Part shown: in pieces, positions 1-45,000 of the stretch
Layout: the number at the start of each line of letters is the position of its first letter
Numbering within the stretch: position 1 is the stretch's first letter
Source of the DNA: Paraspadella gotoi
Lineage: Eukaryota > Chaetognatha
Length of the DNA: 64,000 bases
NCBI GenBank assembly: GCA_051294375.1
Contig: CM119268.1
Span: 5,768,147-5,832,146, forward strand
Direction: 5' to 3'
Notes under the pieces: generated by a model
What the model was told of the DNA's origin: nothing
Database searches by the model: none
Seen by the model: only the letters and a program-made list of their open reading frames with translations
Position numbers and translations under genes: made by a program

Positions 1-103
1 TAACTATTTAACTTTGAATGTTTCCGGATATTTTTTAATATGAATTAGTTATTGTTATATATAGGTCATTTCTAGGTCTTAAATGTCAATTTAGGAACGG
101 AAT

Positions 104-176
<73 letters not shown>

Positions 177-1284
177 CTCACTCACTCACCCCTGAGTGCA
201 AGGATGAGCCTCCCATTTCGCGTACGATTCACGCAAGAATCACACGCATTCACCGTTTTCAAAGAATTGCGCAGGTTTTCAATTAGCCAATCAGAAGTCG
301 GCTCTCGCGTCAGCGGGCCAATTGGGTGATCGACGCAAACGCTCTTATTGCGTCGCAGTCAATGAGTATGATTCTCAACGAACCGGATTGCGATCGATCG
401 ATGCGGTGAACAAACGATCAATACGTCTTTTGTCCGTCGATGTGATAGGCTTCGTTGCATCTTTACTATATTTATAGTTTAAACAAATTGGATTAATAAT
501 TTAAGCCCCTCCATTCCTCTCCACGTTACACAAACTTTAAAAAATAAATAACAATTTTTTTTATTTAAAAATTTAACCTTTTAACATTAATATTTATAGT
601 AATTTGATAACTTTGATTGAGCTAATAAATTAATAATGCTCCATTAAATTGACTTTTCATTCCTTCCACCTTTTTCCCTTCACTATATAATTAGGGTTAA
701 AATTTCGAGTCCAGTTGAACAGCGAACTCAAAAGCCCATTATAAAAAAAAAATTTAAAAATCCTCAAAAAAAGACTCTCTTTCTTTTGCGCCACAAATGA
801 AACTCTTGATAGAGTTGCTCTTTTGTTGAAACTCGATCTCGTAGTGATGATTTTTATAATCATATATGACGAAGAATTTTCGATCCTTCATCAAAAACAT
901 CCCAGTTGAAAGATAAAGATTTTCACTGAAAACCAAAAAAAAAAGGATTACAAGGCCGGTGAGATTTTCTCGTATATTTTTTGAATATAATGTATATTTT
1001 GAGAGCTTACGAATCGCTAGGTTCCAAGCAATCTATTTTCTTTTTATTTCTTTCTGACCTTCTAAACGGTAATAAATTAATTGATTATTTCACAATATTA
1101 AAATTTGTTAATGTACGTACAATCATTTAACAATACATTACGTTTTTACTTTTCCTTCCCTTTTTCCTCCCAAAAAAACTTACAGACTGACCGACCATAA
1201 AAGCTAAAAAAAAAAAGAAAAGAAGATCGAACCGCGAAAAGGTCAAGGTCAAGCTCATTCGCCTCAAGGTCAAAAGGTCAAAAG
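1..1284. other. Left flank with CT microsatellite and CCAAT box
   Basis: No coding exon is visible here. A pure (CT)n tract fills about 109-170. Bases 190-460 are unusually GC-rich and CpG-rich for this window and contain a good CCAAT box (tagccaatcag, 284-294), the type bound by NF-Y, so this may be a promoter for a gene off the left edge or a distal GNMT element. The remainder to 1230 is AT-rich. Short reading frames between 650 and 1420 on the minus strand have no recognisable motif. Confidence 0.4.
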
Positions 1285-4130
<2,846 letters not shown>

Positions 4131-6090
4131 GAAAGATTAGTTGAGATTATTATTTTTGTATTTTGTTTATTCGTCGTTTTAAAGTTAAATTTGTTCTTTT
4201 TTCTCGATTATGTTGAATTCAATTTGAATTTTTTTATTGTTCATACCGTATTATGTTATTATTGATTGTATTTGTTGTCGTTAATCTCTAGCGCAATTAG
4301 TTGATTTTTTTGCTGAGATTTAAATTGTGCTTTCTCTGTTAAGTTATTGTCTTTTTGATCAATTAAATAATAAGTTATAATTTGGGTAATCAACAGTTTA
4401 TTAATATTTCAAAATGCATAGGATAATTCATTCAATTACAAGAGACAATTGGAATGCTTTTCGAGAGAGAATCCTCCTTTTAAATTAAAAAAAAATCTTA
4501 ATTCATTGTAGTACTAATAGATAGTTTACATTTGCCTCGGAATTTATTCACCCTGGACAAAACTTTTCTCCTTTAAAAGAGTTAGTCTCACTCCAATAAA
4601 TAAAAAAAAAAATTATTTTATTTAATCACCCTGCACAAAATACGAAGTCACGGAGAATAACTCACACATTTTAGATATTCTTTTTATAAGTTTGTTTTTT
4701 CGTTAGCTGAAAATTAAAAAATAAAATGAAAATTGGGTAAAATTGAGGTAACAAAGTGAGCAGAGCCGAGCTGTTACAAACAGGAAACAGCGGATGGCTT
4801 AAAAAAATAACTAAAAACAAGTCAAAATGCTGTCGTTATTGCGCGTAAAAACAGCCGGGCTAGGCTTCAATATAAACATTGTTTGTTTCAAGTTTTAATA
4901 GTATAAAGTTCAGGTTTTTTTGCATAGTTTTTTTTCGTAATCATTCTTTTTAAAGCCGGGAAATCGTTTTTGACACTAAAACTACATTATAATTATAATA
5001 ACAGATTTTCTTTTAATGACAGTCAAAAAAATAGAAAATACAAAACGAGGATTACTTAAACTACATTTTTGATAAATATTCCACACGAATGTATGTTAGT
5101 CTTTTCGGAAGAATATTAAAGTATTTTGCCTATTAACAATTCCTTAGGCAATCGAATTCGGCATCGGACTAAACAGAGCAAAATAATTTGAAAACGAGTC
5201 AATGCAAAATTAAATGAGGCAAACGAAATCGAAAACAGGAATTGGGGTACAGTAGCATAGAGATCACTCAAGCTTGAAAAAAAAAAGCCTTCAAGATACA
5301 GAGAAAACCGGACAGAACGACGATTTTGTAAAAGTTTCACTCGTTTTTGTTTAATGACTTTTTATAACGACGAGAGGGAAATACGAAGAATATTTTGATC
5401 TGAGGGAGGGAGAGAAATTAGTTACGAAGAATTGTCTAACGATTTTGTGATATCATCATAACTGTGAGGATTTTCATCTTAGTTAACACGTTTCTTTAAA
5501 AATTTAATCGTTAAAAGTTTCAAAAACAGCATTCTTGGGTTATTTTAAAGTTATGACCGATGCGTTTACTAAAATCAACATTTAACTATATTTTATTCTC
5601 GACGGTACCAGAAAAATAACTCATAATCTCCTGTCGCGCAATTTTAGTAAACTTTAATGGGAAATGAATGAATCGGGAATTAATAGTTCATCATAAATGG
5701 GTCATGGATAAAGGTTCAATGGGACAGTGGACAGGTTACGGCATCGAAAATCGCGTCAAAGAATGACGGTACCCGTAGCAGTCATTGAATAACGTTCAGT
5801 TCTTTAAGCAAATCACAAGAAAGAAAAAAACTATAAATTAACTTTATCAATTCTTTTTTAAATTTATGTAATTTTTTGTAAACTTTTGTATGACTGAAAC
5901 TGCAAAATTTTCTCATACTCGGCTCCACGACCCTCGTTTTGCGGCAATCTTGACTAACGACTCAACCGAGTTCGTTAGTTTCTAGTGGGTAAGACTCTTA
6001 AAGCATTGACACGACACGACATGCATTATCTTCTTTCGTGTCTTCCTACCTTCCTTTCATTCTTTCTCCTCTCCCCCCCCGTTCTCTTCC
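4131..6090. other. Convergent 3' flanks of GNMT and the TRIM gene
   Basis: AT-rich sequence with no convincing exon. It must hold the 3' UTRs of GNMT (plus) and of the TRIM gene (minus), which converge here. Candidate poly(A) signals are AATAAA at 4595-4600 on the plus strand and TTTATT (minus-strand AATAAA) at 5592-5597, about 500 bases beyond the TRIM stop. The short minus-strand frame at 5116-5340 has no family features. Confidence 0.5.
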
Positions 6091-35247
<29,157 letters not shown>

Positions 35248-37440
35248 CTCTGCTCCAGGGTGCGATGGCCTACCGATAAGGGGATTTATTATTATTTTAT
35301 TAGATTCTTCTCGGCAGTCTTTTTAAAATGCCCAATTATTAATACAAATATCGAACATGACATTAAGAGAAAATTGGGAAATTCGAGTGGGCACGGGTAC
35401 ATTATGTCGTAATTTATTTTAAGGTTATCCAGCAAATGCTGCAATATCACTGAGATTAAACAACTCATCTCAAGTTATCCCTTCCACGCAACGGAAACAT
35501 CAAAGAGAAACATTCAATGGCAGCAACTGCTTTATAAACGGCAATATTCACATCCTACTTTATGATGCGGAAAACCAATAACCATCAGGGCATTCTCAAA
35601 AATCAGCAGAAATTAACAGCAGCAAGAGAAAAATCACAAGCATAAATTGCAGCATCAACAGCATCGGTGGCACACAAAACCGAAAACTGCTGCAGTCATC
35701 GAACAGGCAAGAAAAGACGCCAACCTGGAGAGTGCTTGGCGGTGGAAGCGAAATTGTGGCTGAGGCAGGCAACAACTCCCGAGGAGCTAATGGTGGCGGT
35801 GTGGGTCTAAAGTATGGGTCCTCGTTGCTTTGATACCAGTGTGGCTCTCGGTGTGGATCTAAGTATGGGGTCTCGTTGTATTGTACCAGTTGTGGCTCTT
35901 CGGTGTGGGTCTCGGTGTTGGGTATCGGTGTGGGTAATCAGATGTGGATCTCGGTGTGGGTCTGTTGTTGGTACCTAGTGTGGGATCACGTTATTTGGCT
36001 CTCAATGTGGGCGGTCGTTGTGGGTCCTTAGGTGTGGGTACTTACGTGTGGGTCTCGTTGTGGTCCTACGTTGGGTCCCTTGTTGATAACCAGTGTCGGT
36101 TATGTTGTGGGTCTCAGTTCAGGGTCTAGGTGGTGGGTCTAGATGTGGTTCTCGATGCGGGTTTCACGTTATGTTTTTTCGATTCGTCTTCTGGTTATAG
36201 GGTGATCATCGTACGTGATCGGCGAGGTGGGTTGGGGGGAGGAGAGAACGAAAGGAAGAATAAATTGCGTTATTGTTGCAAGAAAAAGAGAGAATCCAGT
36301 TCGCATTCGAACTCGCCTCGCTATCCCTCTCCTTTCAATCTTTGAAACCTCGCTCTCGCGCAGACCGAAATAAAAGAATGATTTTCGATTTTCGCGTTTC
36401 GTCGACGACGATGATTGTTTTTTTTTTTTTTTGCTTTTTGTTTTTGTTTTTGTTTTTTTGGTTTAACTGGCTGCGCCAGAGAAAATGGATCGTCTGTTTT
36501 CGTTCGTCGTGTTTTCGTATGTATCGTCCGTCGCGTTGTCCGTATTCGTCGTCGTCGTCTTTGTCAAAATGGTCGACCGACCAAAGCAGGAAACGGATTT
36601 CGTTCCCGTTACGACTTCCCGGTTTCCGATGGGCGTCAATATGGCGCCTTCGTTAAAGAAGAAAGAGAGAGAGGGAGAAGAGAGAGAGGAGAGAAGAGAG
36701 AGGAAGACCGCAGGAGGCGACGGGAACGTTTTATTCTCCGTCTTTTTGTTAGAATTTAATTGGTTTTTTCTCTTTTTCTTTTTTTCAACTCAACAAGTCG
36801 AAAACTTCTTTCAATCGTCACTCTCTTCTCATATTTTTTTTTTCGTCGGATTTTTCTCAAATGCATCGACCAGTCGTCCCCGTAAGTTCGACTAAATCGC
36901 ATTAGCACATGTATATAAGTGTTTAATAAAATAAAATTAACGATCGCGTATCCTCAGTATTAATGGGATGGAAATTGTATCGTCGGTGTCCTGAGCTTCT
37001 CAATTGTAAAGATTTTTATGGACTAAACGAATAACATTTTGTTGACTGTTTTACACGATTGGTGATTGTCACGTTACTTGTGATCTTTTGCTCGCGTAGA
37101 CTCTTACAATATTCTGAGAGACCAATCACATCTGTAGGAAGAATGTCTCCAGTCCGGCGATTAGAAATTATCCTGGTTAAAAAATAAAAATAAAATTATT
37201 TCTAAATATTTAATTAATTTTCTAATTGAATTTAACATTGTCTTTACCATGTTGACGACATTTGTTTATATACATAAATAAATAACTTAGAAAAATGGCA
37301 ATCAAAAATCTTCCGGGTGAATAAAAAAAAAAGAGTGGAGAGTCGACACTGCCTTCGCGTGCGGCGGGAAAAAAAAAGCCATGAATTTGCAAATGGTTTT
37401 GCATCCTAGCAAATTTGTCTGCGTTTTTGGCGGGAGAGTG
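35248..37440. other. Region upstream of the TRIM gene, no gene seen
   Basis: 35300-35760 is A-rich unique sequence. 35790-36165 is a GT-rich minisatellite (TGTGGGTCTCGGTG-type units). 36180-36900 has several CpG-rich patches and overlapping frames on the plus strand (to 136 codons) that lack domains and switch into polypyrimidine sequence. TRIM promoter elements would be expected here but none can be singled out. Confidence 0.45.
35790..36165. repeat. GT-rich minisatellite
   Basis: Degenerate 12-18 base units around GTGTGGGTCTCGGT, about 20 copies; the periodicity drifts. Confidence 0.8.
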
Positions 37441-37446
37441 GAACGA

Positions 37447-37461
37447 AGAGAGAGAGAGAGA

Positions 37462-37506
<45 letters not shown>

Positions 37507-37585
37507 AGAGAGAGAGGAGAGAGAGGAGAAGAGGGGGGAGAGAAAGAGAGAGAGAGAGAGAGGGGAGAGAGAGGGAGAGAGAGAA

Positions 37586-37637
<52 letters not shown>

Positions 37638-37654
37638 GAGGGCAGGGGGCAGAG

Positions 37655-37735
<81 letters not shown>
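37447..37735. repeat. Long interrupted (GA)n tract
   Basis: Nearly 290 bases of GA units broken by single G or A additions. Long R/E or S/L frames here are artefacts. Confidence 0.95.
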
Positions 37736-37740
37736 GTCAA

Positions 37741-38640
37741 AATACTAAAGCAATCGATGACAAAATAATATTATGTTTTATGTTCTCATATTTTAAATGG
37801 GAAGGAAGCCTTAACCATAAATAAACAGGAAACAAGAAAAGCTTATTTACTAACTCAGTTTTGTCATTAGTTTGTTCCAATATCACGAAAAAGCGGGAAA
37901 AGAGCGCTGATATTAATAATTAATTATAAATATTTGTGGTGAAAAAAAAAATCAGGGGAGAATAGGTGAAAAATGAGACTAAAAGGTTTAACAAAGATTA
38001 GAAAAGAAAAAAGATCCGAATAGGGAATAAAAAGGAAAAAGAAGATAGAAAAGAAAAAAGGACAAAAAGAGACAAAATGGAGCAGGTAAAGAAAAAAAAG
38101 GAAAGAGAGAAAAAGAGGAAAAGAAAATAAGAAAAAAGGATAAAAAAGAAAAAAGGAAAAGAGCAAGGAAATAATTCAATTCCCTCAAGCAATTCTTTTT
38201 TTTCTATTTAATATTGAATTGGATGTGCGTGTTTTTCGCCTGATTCTAAGGACAGAAGAAGGGGAGGAGGAAGAGGAGAAGAGGCGGAGAGAGGAGGGGA
38301 GGAGGGGAGGGAGGGAGGAGGAGGGGAGGATTAGGTGGATGAAAATCGAGAGGAAACTCATTTTTTCGGGCGACATTGTCGCCCAAATGGGAATTAATCG
38401 GTGACTTGTTGACGCCGAGTTTATCACTTACCATTTGTTTGGTTTGTTGTTATGACGGTTGACCAACGGCAATTTCTCCCGTGAACATTACGTAGGCGTG
38501 AACTATGTGATGCAGTGACATTAAATATCCCATTGGTCGAACACATTGCGTAGTAGTTTTTTGCTCGAGAGTCACGATAGAATTGCTTGTTTATTTCCTC
38601 ATAAGTTCTTAGATTTAATATTTTCTTTAATCTTTTAGTT
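37741..38640. other. Purine-rich spacer, no gene
   Basis: A/G-rich sequence with simple runs at 37930-38170 and 38255-38340, then ordinary AT-rich sequence. No splice-bounded exon or motif seen. Confidence 0.5.
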
Positions 38641-38649
38641 TTAATCTTT

Positions 38650-38790
38650 GATTGCTTCTTTCGCCATTTTAATCGTCGTCGTCATCATCGTCATCATCAT
38701 CTTTATCATCATCATCATCTTTATCATTATCATCATCATCATCGTCATCGTCATCGTCACCGTCATCATTATCATCATCATCATCTCCTA
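38650..38790. repeat. (ATC)n triplet array
   Basis: CATCAT/CGTCAT triplets with some TTT interruptions. Confidence 0.9.
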
Positions 38791-38829
38791 CGCTTCTTTA
38801 CACTTTCGTCTTTTTCTTCTCTCGTCAAC

Positions 38830-39400
38830 GCAAATCTTTATTTATTTCTTTTCTCGCTTCCTCTCTATTTCTCTCTTTTATTTTTCTCTTCTTTTTATGT
38901 ATCTCTTCTTCTCTATATCTCTTTCTATCTATTTCTCTCTTCTTTTTATGTATCTCTTCTTCTCTATATCTCTTCCTATCTGTTTCTCTCGTCTTTTTAT
39001 GTATATCTTCTTCTCTATATCTCTTCCTATCTATTTCTCTCTTCTTTTTTTCTCTTCTTTTTATGTATCTCTTCTTCTCTATATCTCTTCCTATCTATTT
39101 CTCTCTTCTTTTTTTCTCTTCTTTTTATGTATCTCTTCTTCTCTATATCTCTTCCTATCTATTTCTCTATTCTTTTTACGTATCTCTTCTTCTCTATATC
39201 TCTTCCTGTCTATTTCTCTCTTCTCTTTTTCTCTTCTTTTTATGTATCTTTTATTCTCTATATCTCTTCCTATCTATTTCTCTCTTCTTTTTTATATCTT
39301 TTCCTCTCTGTATCTCTTCCTATCTATATCTCTCTTCTCTTTTTCTCTTCTTTTTATATATATCTTCTTCTCTATATCTCTTTATCTCTTTCTTTCTTTT
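38830..39400. repeat. ~60-bp pyrimidine minisatellite
   Basis: About nine units containing TTTTTATGTATCTCTTCTTC and TATATCTCTTCCTATC. It reads as a 259-codon open frame of F, L, I, S and Y, because the unit length is near a multiple of three and has few stops; there is no domain, so I do not call it a gene. Confidence 0.88.
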
Positions 39401-39942
39401 TTCTCAATATTTACGAGAGAGGCTTAATTAAAAGAAACTGTTTTTCTTATGAAGGACGTTTTATTTTTAATGTCACCAAGAAAAAATAATTAATGAATGA
39501 CGGTAGAGAAAAAAAGACTATGGCCGATGGGAAAAATTTCTTAAAATTAGAGATTAGATTAGATTAGATTAGATTAGATTAGATTAGATTATATCAGATC
39601 AGAATTAATACTCGTGCAAGCTTGAAACAAGTTGCTATTTGTTCGAAAAGAGGTACATATATATGTATGATATAATACAAAAATATTCACCAAGTCACGT
39701 TAAATAGCCAATTCTCTCGCCCGGTGATCATAAACAACCAAACACAATTACTATATTTCTTAGCGTTAGTTTAGGATGGGATGACTGGGACTATTGGCCA
39801 CTGGCTACCGAGTGGCCTTTAGCCAGAGGCTTCTAGTCAGTGTCCTTGGCTCAACTATGGGGTTCGGGAAAACGACGCAAAGATGAGACCTAATTTTCAG
39901 GGCAATTTACCGGGTCAATCAGGTGCTCTCTCTCTCTCTCGC

Positions 39943-39987
<45 letters not shown>

Positions 39988-41125
39988 TTTTATAATTTAC
40001 TGTATATGAATAACTCGATTTACTTTGATTAATTTTTGTGTTTATTTTTCTTTGTTTGTTTATTGTTAGTTGCGCCACGAATACTCGCGGATCAACTTTA
40101 AATGTCACTTTTCGGTCGGTCTGTCTGTCTGTCGGGCGGGAGGTATGCCTGTCAGTCGGTCTGTCCTACTTATGTTCAAAATTCACATAGTTTACCTATA
40201 GTTAGTTTGTTAAGACGGAAAAAACTTAAAATCTAAGGGACTGCTAGCGACGCCTTCAGGAAATCCTAGAACTACAAAAAACAAAAAAAAAGAATTCCGA
40301 TGCAGTGCGTGTCATAAAAACACAGGCTAAGAAATTTATTGTAGTCATGTCATGTCGCGTCATGTCATGTCACGTCATGTCATTTCACGAGAAATACACG
40401 TGAAAATAAAGTATCTCCGGGCAATACATTGGATGAACCAATCTTGTTTTTTATTTAGTTTTTACTTTTGTTCAGTTTTTTTCTTTCTACCAATTTTCAT
40501 TTTCCCTCGACTAGGAGGATCAGGCGCTGATGCCACGCCTGTAACGAGAAGGAGTCGCCTGCCAAGTCAATTTAAGTCTAGACTGGACGACGACGACGAC
40601 GATAACGACGACGACAATGACGACGATGATGACGATGATAACTACGACCTCATTTAAAAGTCGTGGCGCTGTTTGCCACTTGTTTTAGAGAAACATCCTT
40701 TTTTCCAGATTTGTTCGTTTTTCTTTTTTGTTTTTTTGTTTCGTAAGATTATATGGAAGAACATTCTTGGAAACATTTTACCACTTCATTGATAGGGAAG
40801 CCAGGTACTCTGGGAGTGAATAAACAAGACTGTGAGAGAGTCTTGATTGAAAGCTTGCGGGGACCTGCTATGTTATTATCTTAAAACACCAAAGCCTGTC
40901 CAAAGCCAGGGGCACGATAGCTTACTTATTAAATCAATGGATAATTTTGGTGTTGGTTGTACTAATTTCATAGATTGTGTTCGTAATTTTTATGTATAAT
41001 TTAAACTTTTTTTACGTAAATTAAAATTAATTTCTTTCTCCTTATCTTCGTCTTTTAAATCCTCACTCCATCTATATCTACCTTTTTCACTTATCTGGGT
41101 TCTGGAGTGGCCAAAGGCAAAGGTA
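39401..41125. other. Intergenic sequence with small repeats
   Basis: (AGATT)n at 39548-39592, (CT)n with GCTC interruptions at 39924-39986, CATGT repeats at 40345-40390, and a GAC/GAT run at 40580-40645. A MITE-family copy covers 40755-40985. No exon is supported. Confidence 0.55.
40755..40985 (+). mobile_element. Copy of the MITE-like family
   Basis: Contains TTACCACTTCATTGATAGGG and GCCTGTCCAAAGCCAGGGGC and ends TTGGTTGTACTAATTTCATA, matching 8700-9072 and (inverted) 19170-19345. Confidence 0.55.
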
Positions 41126-41132
41126 AAAATTG

Positions 41133-41170
<38 letters not shown>

Positions 41171-41339
41171 TCTCTTCCTCTCTACTCTCTCTCTTCCATT
41201 TGAAAAAAGACTTAGAGAAAAAGGAACCAAAAGAAATTCTCATCCTTTAAAGACTGAATACCTTGGGAATTGAGTCAAGGACAAAAACTGGAAAAGATAG
41301 AGAAACTAAAAGAAAAAGATGGAAAGAGAGAGCGAGAAA

Positions 41340-41374
<35 letters not shown>

Positions 41375-41624
41375 TCTCTCTCATCTTCCTCTCCTCTCTA
41401 GTCTCTTTACTCTCTCTTTCTTTCTGCTATCCTCTTCACACTGTTATCCTCTCTCTCTCTCTTCTCTCTCTCTCTTCTCTCTCTCCTTCTCTCTCTTCTC
41501 CCAGTCTCTTTATCTCTCTCTTCTTATCTCTTCTGTACTCTATCTCTTCTCTCTCCTCTTCTCTCATCTCTCTATCTCCTATTCTCTAACTCTCTCTTTC
41601 TCATCTCTCTCTCTTTTCACAATG

Positions 41625-41672
<48 letters not shown>

Positions 41673-41892
41673 TTTTTCTCGCTCTCTCTTTCCATCTTTT
41701 TTCTTTTATAGTTCTTCTCTATTTCTTCCTTCCTTTAGTTTTTTTGTTCCCTTGACTCAATTCCCAAGGTATTTCAGTTCTTAAAGGATGGAGAATTTCT
41801 TTTGGTTTCCTTTTCTCTTCTAAGTCTTTATTTTTCAAAAAAGAACGAAAGAGTAATGGAAGAGAGAGAGAGAGAGAGAAGAGGAGAGAGAA

Positions 41893-41927
<35 letters not shown>

Positions 41928-41968
41928 CAAGAGAGAGAGGGAGGAGAGGAGAGGTCACAATTTGAATA
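41126..41968. repeat. Inverted repeat abutting a 25-N gap
   Basis: Left arm (AAATTGTGACTCTC..., CCTTGGGAATTGAGTCAAGG at 41262) is matched by the reverse complement in the right arm (CCTTGACTCAATTCCCAAGG at 41750; GAGGTCACAATTT at the end). Axis near 41547. Differences between arms are mostly small indels. It stops at the N run 41969-41993, consistent with a palindromic long-read artefact. Confidence 0.75.
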
Positions 41969-41993
41969 NNNNNNNNNNNNNNNNNNNNNNNNN
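41969..41993. other. 25-N gap
   Basis: One of five runs of exactly 25 N (also 21560-21584, 42572-42596, 51074-51098, 62800-62824), a size left by some gap-filling programs when neighbouring pieces overlap. Confidence 0.85.
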
Positions 41994-42027
<34 letters not shown>

Positions 42028-45000
42028 GAAAAGTGCTTCTAATCCCGCGAACTCAGTTTTCGTGACAGATTCATTTCCGAATTCAATCAAAGCTTCGGTT
42101 CCTTTCATTTTTGGAGGAGATGGAAACGTGGAAATGGCCAGAAGGAGAAAAAGAGAAAGGAAGGAGAAAAGAAAAATGAAGAGAGGAGAAGAAGGAGAAA
42201 AAAGGAGAGAAGAAAGACAAAGAGAGGAGGAAAAAGAGGAAGGAGAAAAGAAGAAAAGAGAATATAGAGAGAAGGAAAAGGAAGAAGAAAGGAAGGAGAA
42301 AAAAAGGAGAGAAGAAAAATGAAGAGAGGAAAAGAAAGAGACAAAAAGAGAGAAAAAAAATAATGAGGGAAAAAAGAAAAAAAGAGGAAGGAGAGAAGGA
42401 GAGAAGAAGGAAAAAAAAGAAGGATAGAAGGAGAAAAGAAGGTGAAAATAAAAGAATTAGAAAGAGAGAAGGTGGAAAAAAGAAAGAAAAAAAGGAGAGA
42501 GCAAAAATAGGAAAGAGAGAAAGAAAATTAGAAAGGAATGAGAGTAGAAAAAAGAAGTAAAGAGAGGTAGGNNNNNNNNNNNNNNNNNNNNNNNNNTGAG
42601 GAACAGATAGTAAACAAAAAACAGAAAAATCTGTGAAAGAGAGAAGAGAGCGTTATACGCAGAGGAAAGAAATAACCAGAGAAAGAGAGAATATGACGTA
42701 AGGAAAAAATGATAACGAGATATTTGTGGTGTCTGTTTCTGAGGAATAGTTTGGCTCTAAAAATATAAAGATAACACAAAATTATTAAAGGGAAATTCGA
42801 TCTTTAAAAGTTTTCTGTACGCAGTGAAAATTCATGACATACTGTTTTTAAAAACTAAGGAAGTGTAAATGGAGATTAGTAAATTTGGATAAGCATCGAA
42901 GAAATCTTGTCCTTAAAGACCCACGGTATTTTACTCATAGAATTTTATCTAGACGTTACAATGTCATAAGAGGAAGATAACTATAGCCTACGTTTTTTTA
43001 AAATGAAGAAAGATTCATACTAGCCAATGAGATCATCAGAGATGAACAGTAAATTAAGTCAGATTCCAATGTGACTAGAAGAGAGTCTGATTGTAGGCCG
43101 GAAGCGCATAAAAAAATTAATAGATCTCTAAATGAAATTGAATACGTACTTTCGAAAGTAAATAGGAGTATTATTGAACTCATATTTGGCATTCTTGTTC
43201 CGAGCGCGGCCGATACGTCGTCGTGCGTCGTCTCGTCGTCGTAGTGATTTCACCCAATCGTCGTTTTTATCGTCGGTTTTTTGCATTTAGTCGAGTTGAG
43301 GTAAGGCGGTTTATCGAATTATGCTGAGGGATTCGAGTTGAGGTCGAAAAAATGAGTGCAAAGAGTTTAAGTATGAACTACCGCCAGTCTCTAGAGAGAG
43401 AAGAGAAGTGAAGAGAAGAGCTATCGTAATCAATCGACTTGTACTCTACGTCTCTATCTTCTCTCTCCTCTATCTATGCTTTTTCACTCATCGAGCATGT
43501 ATCGCTACTCATCTCTCTCTCTCTGCATGTCATGATCTCTCTTACTCTTCTCTCTCTCTCATCTCTCTGCTCTACTACGTCAGTCTTCATCGATCTCTCG
43601 TACGAAGCTACGAGAGTTACTGCAGTCTATGATGCACTAATCCTTCTCCTCTCTCTCGTATCTATGAAGAGTACAAAGCGGAACAATCTATCATGCCACT
43701 CCTTCCATCATTCTGTGGTACATTTATCTATCATCTATCTAACTCTATCTTATACCTCATCTTATACTCCATCCGTCGAGATGTGAGTATTCAAGCACCA
43801 TACTGAGACAAGTTATTTGATCCCAGTATCTGCACACGCTCGCCAGACGAATGAATCGAGAGGAGAGTGTCACATAATGAGCAGCGAAGGAAAAAAGCGC
43901 AGAGAGTGCTATGCAGAGCTATGAGATCATAGTTAGAAGAGAAAGAAAAGAAAGAAAGAAAGAACAAAGAGGAAAGAAAGAAAGAAAGAAAGAAAGAAAG
44001 AAGAAAGAAGGAAGGAAGGAGAGAGAAAGGAGAGAGAGAGGAGAAGGAAAAGGAAGGAGAGCAGAGAGAAAGGTAAGCCACACATCGACCAGGCACACAG
44101 AGAGTCACGCGAAAGGCAAGTCACAGTCGTCAAACGTCTCCAACGATACACGGCGCTCCGAACTGTCGGGGAACTTTTCTAATCATACTGTGCGCCACTC
44201 GCCGAATCATTACTTCTCTTGCGATCTACGAAGCGACAATTTTCTATCTCTGCGACGCGACCCGAATTTAGCGGTAGGACAAGAGGAGGAGGAATCTCAG
44301 TCTAGAGCAGGACGGTGGGCGTGGCAACCTAAGAAGCGAATGGGTATGAGGTGAGAAAAGAACGAGTGGGCGGGGCGCGATAAATGTAACAAAAGCGATC
44401 AAAAATTCTCACCTAAACCCTTTTTTTCCCTCTCGTGCTGAGTGAATCGAGAGAAAAAAAGAGTTAAGAAAAAGGATGCTTACAAACATTTGCTCGTGGA
44501 TAAGAGAGGGAAGGGTGTAATAGAAATAACGCGTCCACTTAATTTTTGATTTTCCAGGTACTTTATGTATTTAGTGCTTTGACACTCCTCTTTCTTGTTA
44601 TTTGTACTACAAATGATAACAATGTAACAATTAGTTAACATTAGAAACAATCTATCAGATCAGGCAGGTTTTTTGTTAGGTCACTTTTGCGCCACAACTA
44701 TGTTAACTCACCAGATATGTAAGCCGCTACACACTTTTCTACGCGTGCCCACAGCCAACGTGCTTAAGTTTCCCGTGATAAACCACCAAGGCAAACGGCT
44801 GAGTTCCGCTTCCACAAGGGTCCACGCGTGTGATTTCATTTCCCTCGCGCGGTCGCCGTTCGATCACGAGAAGTACCAGATGAGGGCGCGTGGTTCCGGT
44901 GGCGTCGCGTTGGCGTCACGTCACACTGAAGATATTGCGTGCGTCACGTCACGTGGACTCAGCACAGCCTTCGTTGTCAATCGTCGTCCGATCGGATCGC

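Noticed and set aside
37381-37824. 147-codon R/E-rich frame and its S/L antisense partners
   Set aside because: Translation of an interrupted (GA)n tract; equal frames occur at every GA/CT tract in the window.
38648-39427. 259-codon frame of F, L, I, S and Y resembling a membrane protein
   Set aside because: It is a ~60-base pyrimidine minisatellite; periodic sequence explains the open frame.
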